Assembly (NCBI RefSeq): GCF_900197875.1
Contig: NZ_FZMO01000057.1
Span: 1-61,565 of the forward strand
Length of the DNA: 61,565 nucleotides
Origin: Frankia canadensis
GTDB taxonomy: Bacteria > Actinomycetota > Actinomycetes > Frankiales > Frankiaceae
Direction: 5' to 3'
A program made the translations under genes and the position numbers. Under the pieces are notes generated by a model. The model ran no database searches. It worked only from the letters and a program-made list of their open reading frames with translations, and was not told where the DNA came from. Position 1 is the stretch's first letter. Every line of letters begins with the position of its first letter. Positions 21,899 through 29,943 of this stretch are shown piece after piece.

Positions 21899-21942
21899 AC
21901 GGCCCGTGCCGGGACGGTTCCCACCGCCCCGGCACGGGCCGT
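21899..21942 (+). terminator. strong hairpin downstream of pckG
   Basis: 15 bases at 21899-21913 are perfectly complementary to 21928-21942, with a 14-nt loop, 55 nt after the pckG stop. There is no long T-run, but GC-rich hairpins of this kind are the usual actinomycete terminator. Confidence 0.8.
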
Positions 21943-23227
21943 TCGTCATGGTCACCATCCCGGAGCCCCCCATTCCCGGTGACGGTCAGTAGCTGTCGGC
22001 GCGGGTGCGGCCGGTATTCCCGGCGCGCGTGGCGGGGTCGGCGGCGGTCGTCGTTCCGACGCGGGGTTGCTTTCCGCGGAGTACGGAACTCACCGGCTCG
22101 TGTGCGTGTTCATGACGGCTCGGGCGCATGACGCCGGTGTTTTTCGGGAATATCTGCCTCGGATCCGCGAATTTTCGGACCGGGGCCACGGGCGGCGCCT
22201 CGGAGCTTGGAATCCGGTGTGCTGGTGCCATCTGGCCAGCGGAAATCGCGGCTCGCCCGGGTGCGGGCGAGCCGATCCATCCCGCCCTGCGAGTGTCGGC
22301 CATGTTTCCCGTAGCGGTGGGCCGTACGGCATGTTTCCGGCCCGCGTCACCGGGTGCCCCCGAACATGGGTACCCGACCCATCCCCGACACCGAATCCAG
22401 GATCAGGTTCTACCGTGTACCGCCGCCGGCGGCGGTCGGTTCCGACCACAGGGCGGCAGGTGCCGCCCCTGGGTCGACGGATCCGTTGGGACGGCTCGCG
22501 TCCGGACACCCGGACCGCGCCGCAGCATCCCGGAAACCAGCCGCGTTGCCTTCCCGGCCGGTACCCGGCCCGCCCGGCAGACCGTGCGGAAACCACCAGG
22601 CCGCCGTCCCCTGCCAGGCCGAGCCACGCCGTCCGGTGGGCAGAGCACTCCGCAGGCGGACGGTATCTGCCTCCAAGGATGGCTCAGCCCGGCTCAGCCC
22701 TGCCCTGCCCGGCTTGGCTTGGCTCGATCTCCTCGCCGACCGCCGTCGCGCCCGATGGTGCCATCGGCAGCGAGAGTCCAGGCGCGGGTGCCGCTGGACG
22801 GCTCGCGGGAGTCGGTACACCAGGGCCTGGCTGGGGCCCCCGCAGCTCGGGCTCGGACCTCCGCCCCGGACCGGATCGCGTCTCGGGTTCTGATCTTCAC
22901 GGTCGTCGGTGCGGCGGGTAGTGGCAGCGTGATGGCAACGTCGCAGCGGCCCGTGCCGCGAACATGGGGACAAATCGGACATGGCGCGCGCAGTTCGCGA
23001 CACGGCCCCGCTGTCCCCCGCGCGCGCTTCCCATCCATGGGACGTCTGCCCCGACACCCGACGCCCGACACCCGACACCCGAACCCGGGAGTCAGGTGCT
23101 CGGCGGTTCGGGGTGCGGGGCGCGGGGAGGGTGTCGCGGACCGTCGCAGGACCGGCGCGATGTCACGGAGAGGCCACGGCAGGTGCGTGAGTAGGCAAAA
23201 CGTTTCCGGTTCTTAACACAACGTGTT
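21943..23227. other. about 1.3 kb without a recognisable gene
   Basis: Open frames exist on both strands but are Arg/Pro-rich, show no domain, no good ribosome site and no usual actinomycete codon bias. The stretch includes low-complexity runs (GGCTCAGCC / GGCTTGGCT repeats near 22680-22730), a tandem heptamer array at 23051-23085 and a small dyad ATGGGT/ACCCAT at 22366-22382. AACAC and GTGTT form a 5-bp dyad at 23215-23227, next to the start of the PhoH leader. It may be a degraded gene or a regulatory spacer. Confidence 0.5.
23051..23085. repeat. tandem heptamer repeat
   Basis: Five consecutive 7-mers of the form CCGACAC (units 2 and 5 differ by one or two bases) run from 23051 to 23085. 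They lie in the gene-free stretch between pckG and phoH. Confidence 0.75.
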
Positions 23228-23418
23228 GCCAGAAGTGGGTCGCCATCGCCGCACGTGACGGCTACCGTGAGAGCCCTAGCGTCTCAAGCCGTGGTCCGGC
23301 GTGGTGCCGGACCTCTCGGGAGGCCCCTCGGTGCCGCAAGCGCGACTACACCAGGAGGCCGGTGCCCGGCTCCTGGAGGGGTCGGTCCCGGACTACCTCC
23401 GAGTAAGCGGGTGGGCGT
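23228..23418 (+). promoter_or_regulatory. candidate structured 5' leader of the PhoH gene
   Basis: The 190 nt before the PhoH start contain two neat hairpins. In the first, 23293-23300 pairs perfectly with 23306-23313 around a 5-nt loop. In the second, 23351-23362 pairs with 23366-23376 with one bulged G and a 3-nt loop; it buries a GGAGG. Additional C/G-rich complementary pieces lie between. The A/T-richer sequence at 23195-23230 could hold the promoter. I could not match it to a riboswitch class I know. Confidence 0.4.
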
Positions 23419-24711
23419 GTGCCACGAACGCATGTCGTCGACACAAGCGTGCTGCTTTCTGATCCTGGCGCGCTGCTGCGGTTCGCGGAGCACAATGTCG
23501 TGCTCCCCCTCGTCGTCATAGGGGAGCTGGAGGGCAAGAGGAACCATCCGGAACTCGGCTGGTTCGCCCGGGAAGCCCTGCGCCTCCTGGACGACCTGCG
23601 CATCCGGCATGGTCGCCTCGACCAGCCGATCCCGCTGGCGGGTGGGGGAACGCTTCGGGTGGAACTTAATCACACCGATGCGGCAGTGCTTCCACCGGGG
23701 TTCCGGGTGGACACGAACGACTCGCGCATCCTGTGTGTCGCGATGAACCTGGCCGCCGAGGGCGCCGATGTCGTGCTGGTCACCAAGGACCTGCCACTGC
23801 GGGTCAAGGCCTCGGTCCTGGGCCTGCCCGCCGAGGAGTACCAGGCGCTGTCCCCGGTGGACACCGGCTTCTCCGGCATGGCGGAGCTCGCCGTCGCCCA
23901 GGAGGACCTCGACCGGCTGTACGCGCAGGAGTACACCGAGATCATCGAGGCGGCCGACCTGCCCTGCCACACTGGGCTGGTGCTCACGGCGGCGGGCGGC
24001 AGCGCGTCGGCCCTGGCTCGGGTCACCGCCGACAAGCAGGTCCGTCTCGTCCGCGGCGACCGGGACGCCTTCGGCCTGCACGGGCGGTCCGCCGAGCAGC
24101 GGGTGGCCCTCGACCTGCTGCTCGACCCGGACATCGGGATCGTCTCGCTCGGCGGCCGCGCCGGGACGGGCAAGTCCGCGCTCGCCCTGTGCGCGGGTCT
24201 CGAGGCGGTGATGGAGCGCCGCGCGCACCGCAAGGTGGTCGTCTTCCGCCCGCTCTACGCCGTGGGCGGGCAGGATCTCGGCTACCTGCCGGGCAGCGAG
24301 AACGAGAAGATGGCGCCCTGGGCGCAGGCCGTGTTCGACACACTCGGCGCGCTGGTCTCCCCGGAGGTCATCGAGGAGGTCGTCGACCGCGGGATGCTGG
24401 AGGTCCTGCCGCTGACGCACATCCGCGGCCGTTCGCTGCACGACGCGTTCGTGATCGTCGACGAGGCGCAGTCGCTGGAACGCGGGGTGCTGCTCACGGT
24501 GCTGTCCCGGCTGGGGCAGGGCTCCCGGGTGGTGCTCACCCACGATGTCGCGCAGCGTGACAACCTGCGGGTCGGCCGGCACGACGGTGTCGCCTCGGTC
24601 ATCGAGACGCTCAAGGGGCATCCGCTGTTCGCGCACGTCACGCTGACCCGCTCGGAGCGCTCGCCGATCGCCGCGCTGGTCACGACGATGCTGGAGGACC
24701 TCGTCCTCTGA
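23419..24711 (+). CDS. phoH: PIN-PhoH fusion ATPase/ribonuclease (PhoH2)
   Basis: 430 residues. The N-terminal PIN nuclease domain (1-150) keeps its acidic residues: Asp8 in VVDTS, Glu36 in IGELEG, Asp101 in TNDSRI and Asp124 in TKDLPL. The C-terminal PhoH P-loop domain has Walker A GRAGTGKS at 246-253, the [16 protein letters not shown] segment and Walker [11 protein letters not shown]. This architecture is that of PhoH2, described as a sequence-specific RNA unwindase and ribonuclease. Start is GTG 23419. In some mycobacteria a short antitoxin-like gene precedes it; none is evident here, only a possible structured leader. Confidence 0.93.
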   Translation: MPRTHVVDTSVLLSDPGALLRFAEHNVVLPLVVIGELEGKRNHPELGWFAREALRLLDDLRIRHGRLDQPIPLAGGGTLRVELNHTDAAVLPPGFRVDTNDSRILCVAMNLAAEGADVVLVTKDLPLRVKASVLGLPAEEYQALSPVDTGFSGMAELAVAQEDLDRLYAQEYTEIIEAADLPCHTGLVLTAAGGSASALARVTADKQVRLVRGDRDAFGLHGRSAEQRVALDLLLDPDIGIVSLGGRAGTGKSALALCAGLEAVMERRAHRKVVVFRPLYAVGGQDLGYLPGSENEKMAPWAQAVFDTLGALVSPEVIEEVVDRGMLEVLPLTHIRGRSLHDAFVIVDEAQSLERGVLLTVLSRLGQGSRVVLTHDVAQRDNLRVGRHDGVASVIETLKGHPLFAHVTLTRSERSPIAALVTTMLEDLVL

Positions 24712-24776
24712 GACGGGTCGCGGGCGCGGGCTGGACGGCTCGCGCTCGCGTTCGCGTTCGGGGACGGGGCGGTTTC

Positions 24777-24794
24777 GGGGCCCCAGCGGGCCCC
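24777..24794 (+). terminator. short GC hairpin after phoH
   Basis: GGGGCCC at 24777-24783 pairs with GGGCCCC at 24788-24794 around a 4-nt loop, 66 nt after the PhoH stop. Further G/C-rich complementary runs follow. A plausible terminator before msrA. Confidence 0.5.
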
Positions 24795-24900
24795 GGCCCT
24801 GGTGGGGGCGGGGCCCCGTCGGCGCGCCGGTGGACGGCGGGGAACGTCCGGGCGCTCTGGTTGGTTGTCAGGACAGACACTCCACCGGAGGTGGCATCAG

Positions 24901-25566
24901 ATGTTCTTCGGCCGTCAGAAGTCCACGCTGGTCACGCCCGAGCAGGCTCTGCCCGGCCGGGATCGCCCCGTGTTCGCGGGCGATTCCCGGCACACGGTCC
25001 TCGGCACCTCGTTCGTCGGGCCGTTTCCCGACGGGCTGGAGACGGCCGTGTTCGGCCTGGGCTGTTTCTGGGGCGCCGAGCGGGCGTTCTGGCGGATCCC
25101 GGGCGTGTACACGACGGCGGTCGGCTACGCGGGCGGGTTCACCGAGAACCCGACCTACGAGGAGGTGTGCTCCGGGCTGACCGGGCACACCGAGGCCGTC
25201 CTGGTCGTGTTCGACCCGGCGAAGGTCAGCTACGAGACGCTGCTGAAGGCGTTCTGGGAGGGCCACGACCCGACCCAGGGCATGCGCCAGGGCAACGACG
25301 TCGGCACCCAGTACCGCTCGGCGATCTACACCACGTCCGACGCGCAGGCGGCGGCCGCCGCCACGAGCCGGGACGCGTTCGCGGGCGTGCTGGCCGGCGC
25401 CGGCTTCGGCGACATCACCACCGAGATCGCCCCCGCCGGCCCGTTCTACCTCGCCGAGGAGTACCACCAGCAGTACCTGTCGGACGCCAAGAACCCGCAC
25501 GGTTACTGCGGCCTCGGCGGCACCGGCCTGTCCTGCCCCGTCGGCATCGCCACCGCCGACTCCTGA
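24901..25566 (+). CDS. msrA: peptide methionine (S)-S-oxide reductase MsrA
   Basis: 221 residues. The catalytic motif GLGCFWGAE places the nucleophilic Cys at 55. Further signatures are [23 protein letters not shown] and [14 protein letters not shown] second Cys at the C-terminus (GLSCPVG) probably resolves the disulfide, and AEEYHQQYL is typical. It reduces methionine-S-sulfoxide in oxidised proteins. Start is ATG 24901 with GGAGGTGG about 8 nt upstream. An upstream in-frame extension to 24802 lacks conservation. Confidence 0.96.
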   Translation: MFFGRQKSTLVTPEQALPGRDRPVFAGDSRHTVLGTSFVGPFPDGLETAVFGLGCFWGAERAFWRIPGVYTTAVGYAGGFTENPTYEEVCSGLTGHTEAVLVVFDPAKVSYETLLKAFWEGHDPTQGMRQGNDVGTQYRSAIYTTSDAQAAAAATSRDAFAGVLAGAGFGDITTEIAPAGPFYLAEEYHQQYLSDAKNPHGYCGLGGTGLSCPVGIATADS

Positions 25567-25593
25567 CCCGCCATCGATCTATCAGACGGGGCG

Positions 25594-25680
25594 CGACTCA
25601 CGGACAGCATCGCTGGCGAGCGCCTGCCGAGCGCGGTTGACGAGTACCCGGAGCACAACGGGTGGGCGGATCGCGCAGGC
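25594..25680 (+). pseudogene. decayed copy of the antitoxin/toxin junction
   Basis: These 87 nt match 26681-26767 at 71 positions (about 82%). They read LTDSIAGERLPSAVDEYPEHN, cut here to the first 20 or so residues, against LTDSVAGERLPSAAEEYPEYN in the intact antitoxin. The similarity continues across the antitoxin stop into the first codons of the toxin, but the stop codon TGA has become TGG and homology ends near 25682. Nothing of the rest of either gene is left. It is in the same orientation as the intact operon and separated from it by the HicA-like pair. Confidence 0.8.
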
Positions 25681-25687
25681 GGTCGGT

Positions 25688-25996
25688 TCAGACGTCGGCG
25701 AGTTCGCGGGCCTGCGTTCCGACCTCACGGATCGACCGATCCCAGCCGGGCGTCGCGCCGCCGACCGCGTGAACCGCTGAGCGGGTGGCGGCGAGGCTTC
25801 GTGCGACCGCCTCCTCCAGGTCACTCGCCTCGACGATCATCGTCACGTGTAGACAACCGGTGGTGAGGTTGGTACCGAGGTCGGTGTCGTCCGCGCCATG
25901 AAGATCGTAGAGAGCGTCGGCCAGCAGGTCGGACACCTCGTCGAGTCGATCCAGCGGCCCGACGACCTGTAGCTCGACCAGAATCCGGTACTTCAC
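25688..25996 (-). CDS. small alpha/beta protein coupled to the HicA-like gene
   Basis: 102 residues. An alternating pattern (MKYRILVELQV, a helix with DEVSDLLADALYDL, CLHVTMIVEA, then a helix with LEEAVARSLAATRSAVHAV) suggests a ferredoxin-like beta-alpha-beta-beta-alpha fold. I do not recognise a named family. Its ATG overlaps the stop of the upstream HicA-like gene by 4 nt, so the two are translationally coupled and probably act together. The likely role is that of the second component of a toxin-antitoxin-like pair, but this is inference. Confidence 0.72.
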   Translation of the reverse strand: MKYRILVELQVVGPLDRLDEVSDLLADALYDLHGADDTDLGTNLTTGCLHVTMIVEASDLEEAVARSLAATRSAVHAVGGATPGWDRSIREVGTQARELADV

Positions 25997-26214
25997 GGCA
26001 CGTCCTCCTCCCGGCAGGTCTGCCGTCTCAGGTGCCCGCGGAGGTTCCTCTCATAGCCCGAACTCGACGGGGTCAGGTGCACCGTGTGCTTGTGGGCTCC
26101 GCAAGGGCAGTAGATCTTGAAATATTTTCTGCCCTTCTCGACAATCCAACCTTGTCTCTCCGCCTCTCGAAGGAGACACTCAAGTTCCTTGATCGGATGT
26201 CGTGGACGGGGCAT
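25993..26214 (-). CDS. HicA-like small RNA-binding-type protein
   Basis: 73 residues. It has the HicA layout: a helix (PIKELECLLREAERQGW), a strand pair (WIVEKGRKYFKIYC ... HTVHLTP) and a final helix (GYERNLRGHLRRQ). The usual catalytic His of HicA in the GSH motif is not there (GRKYF), and a CPCG pair is inserted in the strand loop. Start is ATG 26214, preceded by GGAGGTCGAGG. First gene of a two-gene operon with a 4-nt overlap. It could be a divergent mRNA-interferase toxin or an RNA-binding protein that has lost cleavage. Confidence 0.72.
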   Translation of the reverse strand: MPRPRHPIKELECLLREAERQGWIVEKGRKYFKIYCPCGAHKHTVHLTPSSSGYERNLRGHLRRQTCREEDVP

Positions 26215-26457
26215 GCCTCGACCTCCACTGAACGTACCCCGGGAAGCTGGTACCGGCGCCGGGATCGCCGGGGAACAACCCGAAGGTAGTTCGTGGGCGG
26301 GGCGTGGCCTGTGGCCCTGGGGGTGGCTGACCGCGACAGAACGACGCCGAGATCGAGATCAGCCGCCTCCTGACCGGACCCCGTCGCGGAAGGCCTGGCG
26401 GCTAGCTACCACGGGTGGATCACGGTCCTGTCAGCTACGGCCCATACTTGCGCGATC

Positions 26458-26463
26458 TATAGT
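26458..26463 (+). promoter_or_regulatory. -10 element of the antitoxin/toxin operon
   Basis: TATAGT lies 10 nt before ATG 26474 in an otherwise GC-rich stretch. Transcription would start at about 26469-26471, giving a leaderless or nearly leaderless mRNA. No convincing -35 was found at 16-18 bp. Confidence 0.5.
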
Positions 26464-26473
26464 GGCGCCCATA

Positions 26474-26752
26474 ATGATCCCTATGGCGACAACCTCGATG
26501 CAGCTCGACTCCGCTCTTCGCGACGAGCTGGCGGAGATCGCCGTGCGGGACTTCGAGGGCGCTGCGCTGGGCGAGGTCGTGCGGCGCCTCGTCCGTGAGT
26601 ACAAGATCCAGCGGATCCTTCGGCGTTACGAGGCCCTGCGCGCGGACCCCGAGGAGTGGGCCAGCTACCAGGCCGAGGCCCGTCTCACGGACAGCGTCGC
26701 GGGTGAGCGCCTGCCCAGCGCCGCGGAGGAGTATCCGGAGTACAACAGGTGA
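26474..26752 (+). CDS. antitoxin (RHH-like) of a MazF/PemK-type module
   Basis: 92 residues from ATG 26474 (or 89 from ATG 26483). The N-terminal part, MQLDSALRDELAEIAVRDFEGAALGEVVRRLVREYK, has the spacing of a ribbon-helix-helix domain, which would bind its own promoter. The acidic C-terminus (DSVAGERLPSAAEEYPEYN) is the kind of flexible tail that wraps the toxin. The stop overlaps the toxin start by 4 nt (GTGA). The -10 element upstream is very close to the start codon. A decayed copy of this gene's end is at 25594. Confidence 0.82.
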   Translation: MIPMATTSMQLDSALRDELAEIAVRDFEGAALGEVVRRLVREYKIQRILRRYEALRADPEEWASYQAEARLTDSVAGERLPSAAEEYPEYNR

Positions 26753-27108
26753 GCAGATCGCCGAGGCTCACGCCCTGGCAGGTATGGCTGGTGGACTTCG
26801 GCCAACCGGTGGGCCACGAGCAGGGCGGGATCCGCCCCGCCATCGTGGTCAGCTCGGCCCCGCACAGCCGGTTTCCCATCGAGATGGCTCTTGTCGTCCC
26901 GCTGACCTCGCGGGATCGAGGGCTTGAGCATCAGGTGCGTATCGACTCCCCGGCCAGCGGCCTGACCAGGCCCAGTTTCGCCCGTACCGAGGAGATCACG
27001 GCGGTGTCGACCGAGCGGTTCGTCCGGTCGACACCGCTTGGCGTCGCCGCTGACAGCGAGGTGGCCGCACTGCGCACCTGGTTGCGCGAGATGGTCGCCT
27101 TCTGCTGA
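26749..27108 (+). CDS. MazF/PemK-family endoribonuclease toxin
   Basis: 119 residues. MazF/PemK features: QVWLVDFGQPVGHEQGGIRPAIVVSS at the N-terminus (the GxEQxGxRP motif), then VVPLTSRDR, a loop, and SFARTEEITAVSTERF with the conserved Arg-Thr pair. Members cleave single-stranded mRNA at short sequences and arrest growth when not bound by antitoxin. GTG 26749 overlaps the antitoxin stop, so translation is coupled. Length is normal, so the module looks intact. Confidence 0.88.
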   Translation: MSRSPRLTPWQVWLVDFGQPVGHEQGGIRPAIVVSSAPHSRFPIEMALVVPLTSRDRGLEHQVRIDSPASGLTRPSFARTEEITAVSTERFVRSTPLGVAADSEVAALRTWLREMVAFC

Positions 27109-27143
27109 TCAGAGTCGACGCCACGCAGGCCGACACCGAAGTC

Positions 27144-27167
27144 TTGACTCTCCAGTCGGTGGAGGGT
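27144..27167 (+). promoter_or_regulatory. MerR-type operator/promoter
   Basis: TTGACT at 27144-27149 is a good -35. A dyad ACTCTCCA / TGGAGGGT (27147-27154 and 27160-27167, one mismatch) lies directly behind it, the standard layout of MerR-controlled promoters with a long spacer between -35 and -10. It immediately precedes the MerR gene, so autoregulation is likely. With a 19-bp spacer the transcript would begin within a few bases of the start codon. Confidence 0.65.
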
Positions 27168-27181
27168 TCACGGTGGAGACC

Positions 27182-28108
27182 ATGATGATCGGCCAGCTCG
27201 CGGCGAGCACCGGGCTGTCGGTGCGGACGCTGCGGTTCTACGCCGACGCCGGGGTGCTTCCGGTGCACGGGCGCACGGCGTCGGGGTACCGGATGTTCGG
27301 GCCCGACGCGGTGGCCCGGGCGCGCCTGGTGCGTACCCTGCGCGAGCTCGGCGTGGGTCTGGACGACATCAGGCGGGTGCTGGTGGCCGAGACGTCGTTG
27401 GACGACGTGGCCGCCGAGCATGTCCGTGCCCTCGACGCCCAGATCCGCGTGCTGCGTCTGCGGCGCGCGGTGCTGCGCGCGTTCATCGGATCCACCGACC
27501 CGGAGGAGCTGGGACGGATGAGCGAGCTGACCACCATGACCGCCGAGGAACGGCGGCGGATCGTCGACGGGTACCTGGACGCCGTCTTCGGCGACGATCC
27601 CGGCCCGGTCGGCGAAAGGCTTTCGATGGCCACGCCCGAGATGCCCGACGATCCGACCCCGGAGCAGGTCGCGGCCTGGGTGGAGATCGCCGGGCTGCTG
27701 CGCGACCCCGACTTCGTCGCCAGCAGCCGCCGGATGGCCGAGCGGGCCCGGGCCGAGGGACCGGAGCCGGACGTGGCCCAGTTCGAGGTCGGCAAGGCCA
27801 TCGGCCGGCTCGCCGGCCCGGCCGCCCGGACCGGCGTCGACCCCGCCTCACCGCAGGCCCTGGACATCGTCGAGCGTCTCGAGGCCCTGGGCCCGGCGCG
27901 GCCCGCGGACGGCACCCAGCCGGACGACCGCACCCGGGTGGAGGAGCGCCTCCGCGCGGCCGAGCGCATCGACGCGTTCACGGACCGGCGGGTCGGCCGG
28001 TACTGGACGCTTGTCGGCATCATCAACGGCTGGGCGCCCGACCAGGCGCCCGCCGACGTCATCGACGCCTGGGAGTGGTACGCCCGCGCCCTGCGCGCCC
28101 ACGCCTGA
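27182..28108 (+). CDS. MerR-family transcriptional regulator
   Basis: 308 residues. The N-terminal MerR DNA-binding domain is textbook: MIGQLAASTGLSVRTLRFY, YADAGVLPVHGRTASGYRMF, then the helix LRELGVGLDDIRRVL and a coiled linker. The C-terminal 200 residues are a helical effector domain I cannot name. Start choice is open: ATG 27182 fits a leaderless transcript from the operator just upstream; GTG 27173 has GGAGGG 6 nt ahead, but that element lies inside the operator. It probably controls itself; no divergent target is visible. Confidence 0.87.
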   Translation: MMIGQLAASTGLSVRTLRFYADAGVLPVHGRTASGYRMFGPDAVARARLVRTLRELGVGLDDIRRVLVAETSLDDVAAEHVRALDAQIRVLRLRRAVLRAFIGSTDPEELGRMSELTTMTAEERRRIVDGYLDAVFGDDPGPVGERLSMATPEMPDDPTPEQVAAWVEIAGLLRDPDFVASSRRMAERARAEGPEPDVAQFEVGKAIGRLAGPAARTGVDPASPQALDIVERLEALGPARPADGTQPDDRTRVEERLRAAERIDAFTDRRVGRYWTLVGIINGWAPDQAPADVIDAWEWYARALRAHA

Positions 28109-28175
28109 CCCCGGCTGTCATCTCCCGCGCCCGGTGCCCACCCGCGAAGCGCGTGTCCGCCCACGTGCGGCGGGC

Positions 28176-29021
28176 CTACCTGAGATCGTCCCGTATGTCG
28201 CGGGCGGGGGTGACAGGAGTGAGGGCGCCGTCGATGGTGTGGACGTCGCGGCCGACGGGGATCTTGGCGATGCTGTCGACGACAGCGGTCGGGCGGTAGG
28301 GGAAGCGCTCGACGTCGTCGCGGCCGGTGATGCCGGACAGGACGAGGACGGTGTCCATGCCGGCCTCCAGGCCCGCGACGACGTCGGTGTCCATCCGGTC
28401 GCCGATCACCACTGTGGTCTCCGAGTGCGCGGCCAGCGTGTTGAGCGCGCTGCGCATCATCAGCGGGTTCGGCTTGCCGACGAAGTAGGGGGTGATACCG
28501 GTCGCCTTCGTGATCATCGCCGCGACGGCGCCGGTCGCGGGCAACAGGCCCTCCATGGACGGGCCGGTCGGATCCGGGTTCGTCGCGATGAACCGGGCCC
28601 CGTCGCGGACCAGCCGCACGGCGCGGGTGATGGCCTCGAAGCTGTAGGTCCGGGTCTCGCCGAGCACGACATAGTCCGGTGATCGGTCACTGAGCACATA
28701 GCCGATGTCGTGCAGGGCGGTGGTGAGGCCGGCCTCGCCGACGACATACGCCGAGCCGCCGGGCCGCTGGGTGTGCAGGAACAGCGCGGTCGCGAGCGCG
28801 GAGGTCCAGATCCGCTCGGGCGGAATGGACAGTCCCGAGCGGGACAGCCGCGCGGACAGATCACGAGCCGTGTAGATCGAGTTGTTCGTGAGTACCAGGA
28901 ATCCGAGGCCCGCCGCGATGATGCCGGCGATGAACGCGTCCGCCCCGGCAATGGGGTGTTCCTCGTGGACGAGGACGCCGTCCATGTCGATGAGATAGTT
29001 CTCGATCATCCGTTCCGACAT
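28176..29021 (-). CDS. HAD-IIA family hydrolase (NagD-like)
   Basis: 281 residues. HAD motif I is LIDMDGVL (Asp12, Asp14), motif II LVLTNNS, motif III a Lys in FVGKPNPLMM, and motif IV GDRMDTDVVAG. The IIA cap between motifs II and III is present. Members dephosphorylate nucleotides or sugar phosphates; substrate cannot be assigned. Start is ATG 29021 (MSERM); GTG 29027 is possible. It is convergent with the MerR gene, 67 nt away. Confidence 0.92.
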   Translation of the reverse strand: MSERMIENYLIDMDGVLVHEEHPIAGADAFIAGIIAAGLGFLVLTNNSIYTARDLSARLSRSGLSIPPERIWTSALATALFLHTQRPGGSAYVVGEAGLTTALHDIGYVLSDRSPDYVVLGETRTYSFEAITRAVRLVRDGARFIATNPDPTGPSMEGLLPATGAVAAMITKATGITPYFVGKPNPLMMRSALNTLAAHSETTVVIGDRMDTDVVAGLEAGMDTVLVLSGITGRDDVERFPYRPTAVVDSIAKIPVGRDVHTIDGALTPVTPARDIRDDLR

Positions 29022-29141
29022 GGCCACTGATTCTGCCCGCCCGGGCGCGGCCCGGACGGGCGGGGTGGCCGCTGCGAGCGGTGTCTCACGGTGCCGCCGG
29101 CCCCGGGAGCGCGACGGTGGGCTCCGCGGGCGCGGCCGATC

Positions 29142-29399
29142 TCACAGCACCGCGATGCCGGCGGCCTGCTGGCCCACGGGCAGTGTCAGGCACAGCGCGG
29201 GGACCACGAGCCACATCCGCAGCCGTTCATCGCGTGCGTACCGGTGGGCGTGCTCGGGGGCCCGAAAGGGCCCCACCACGCCGCGGACCCGGTCGCCCGA
29301 GCCGCCGAGCACCACCACCGCCCAGGCGTCGGCGGTGGCGCTTCCCGTCTCCTCCGGCAGGGCGGGGGATTCCCACCAGACCGGTGCCGTGTTTACCAT
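29142..29399 (-). CDS. small conserved-looking hypothetical protein
   Basis: 85 residues from ATG 29399 (MVNTAPVWWESPALPEETGS). A GGGGG run lies 6-10 nt upstream. The central part (WAVVVLGGSGDRVRGVVGPF) and the charged PEHAHRYARDERL segment read as a real folded protein, ending in a hydrophobic segment. I do not know the family. It is read in the same direction as the HAD gene 120 nt downstream. Confidence 0.5.
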   Translation of the reverse strand: MVNTAPVWWESPALPEETGSATADAWAVVVLGGSGDRVRGVVGPFRAPEHAHRYARDERLRMWLVVPALCLTLPVGQQAAGIAVL

Positions 29400-29943
29400 T
29401 CCAGCCCCCAGTGTTCTCGGTGATGACCCCCGTGACCACGGCACATAATTCGGCGCGGACCGGCTCTCGCCGGAATGATCGCCGTTTGATCCCCATCCCA
29501 CCGCGTGCCACGGACGGCTTCTCCTCGATATCCTGCGCGTTTTTCGGCAGGTGTCCACGAAACGGCATTATTCGCGGCTGATCCTTTTCGTCCCGCGGTG
29601 GAACGTGCATCTGCATTGGCCGCTGCCCGGTCACTCTCACCAGGCATACGTGGCGGAACCCGGCGTGCCCGCGCGGTCGGAAAGCGTGGGAAACCCGCAC
29701 GGGGCGAACCGTCAAGGGTGAGCGACGTTCCGTCGGGGATGGCCCGAAGGGGGAGCGGAGTACCCGTGCGGGGGCGGGTACTGCCCGGTGGCAACGAGGG
29801 CGCCGCTGGTCACGGGCGTGCGGACGCCGGATGACGCGGAGATGACGGTGCGTGGACGCGATGGTCGCCGGCCAGTCCGGGGCAACGTCGGGGTTGACCT
29901 GGACGTCTTTTCTGTCGGTTACTTCTCACCATGTGGGGGATCC
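29400..29943. other. intergenic stretch before a secreted-protein gene
   Basis: 544 nt between divergent starts. It is less GC-rich than its surroundings (several TTTTCG and ATTCGG patches around 29410-29600), and a pyrimidine-rich tract with TCTTTTCTGTCGG lies near 29907-29919. I see no gene, repeat or known leader. Promoters for both flanking genes should lie here. Confidence 0.45.

Noticed and set aside
21986-22303. 105-codon frame on the minus strand after pckG
   Set aside because: No ribosome site, no domain, Arg/Pro/Ala composition as in random GC-rich sequence.
23228-23418. c-di-AMP (ydaO-type) riboswitch upstream of phoH
   Set aside because: The conserved GGGGUGAA-type and AGGGA-type blocks I would expect are not there; only generic hairpins are.
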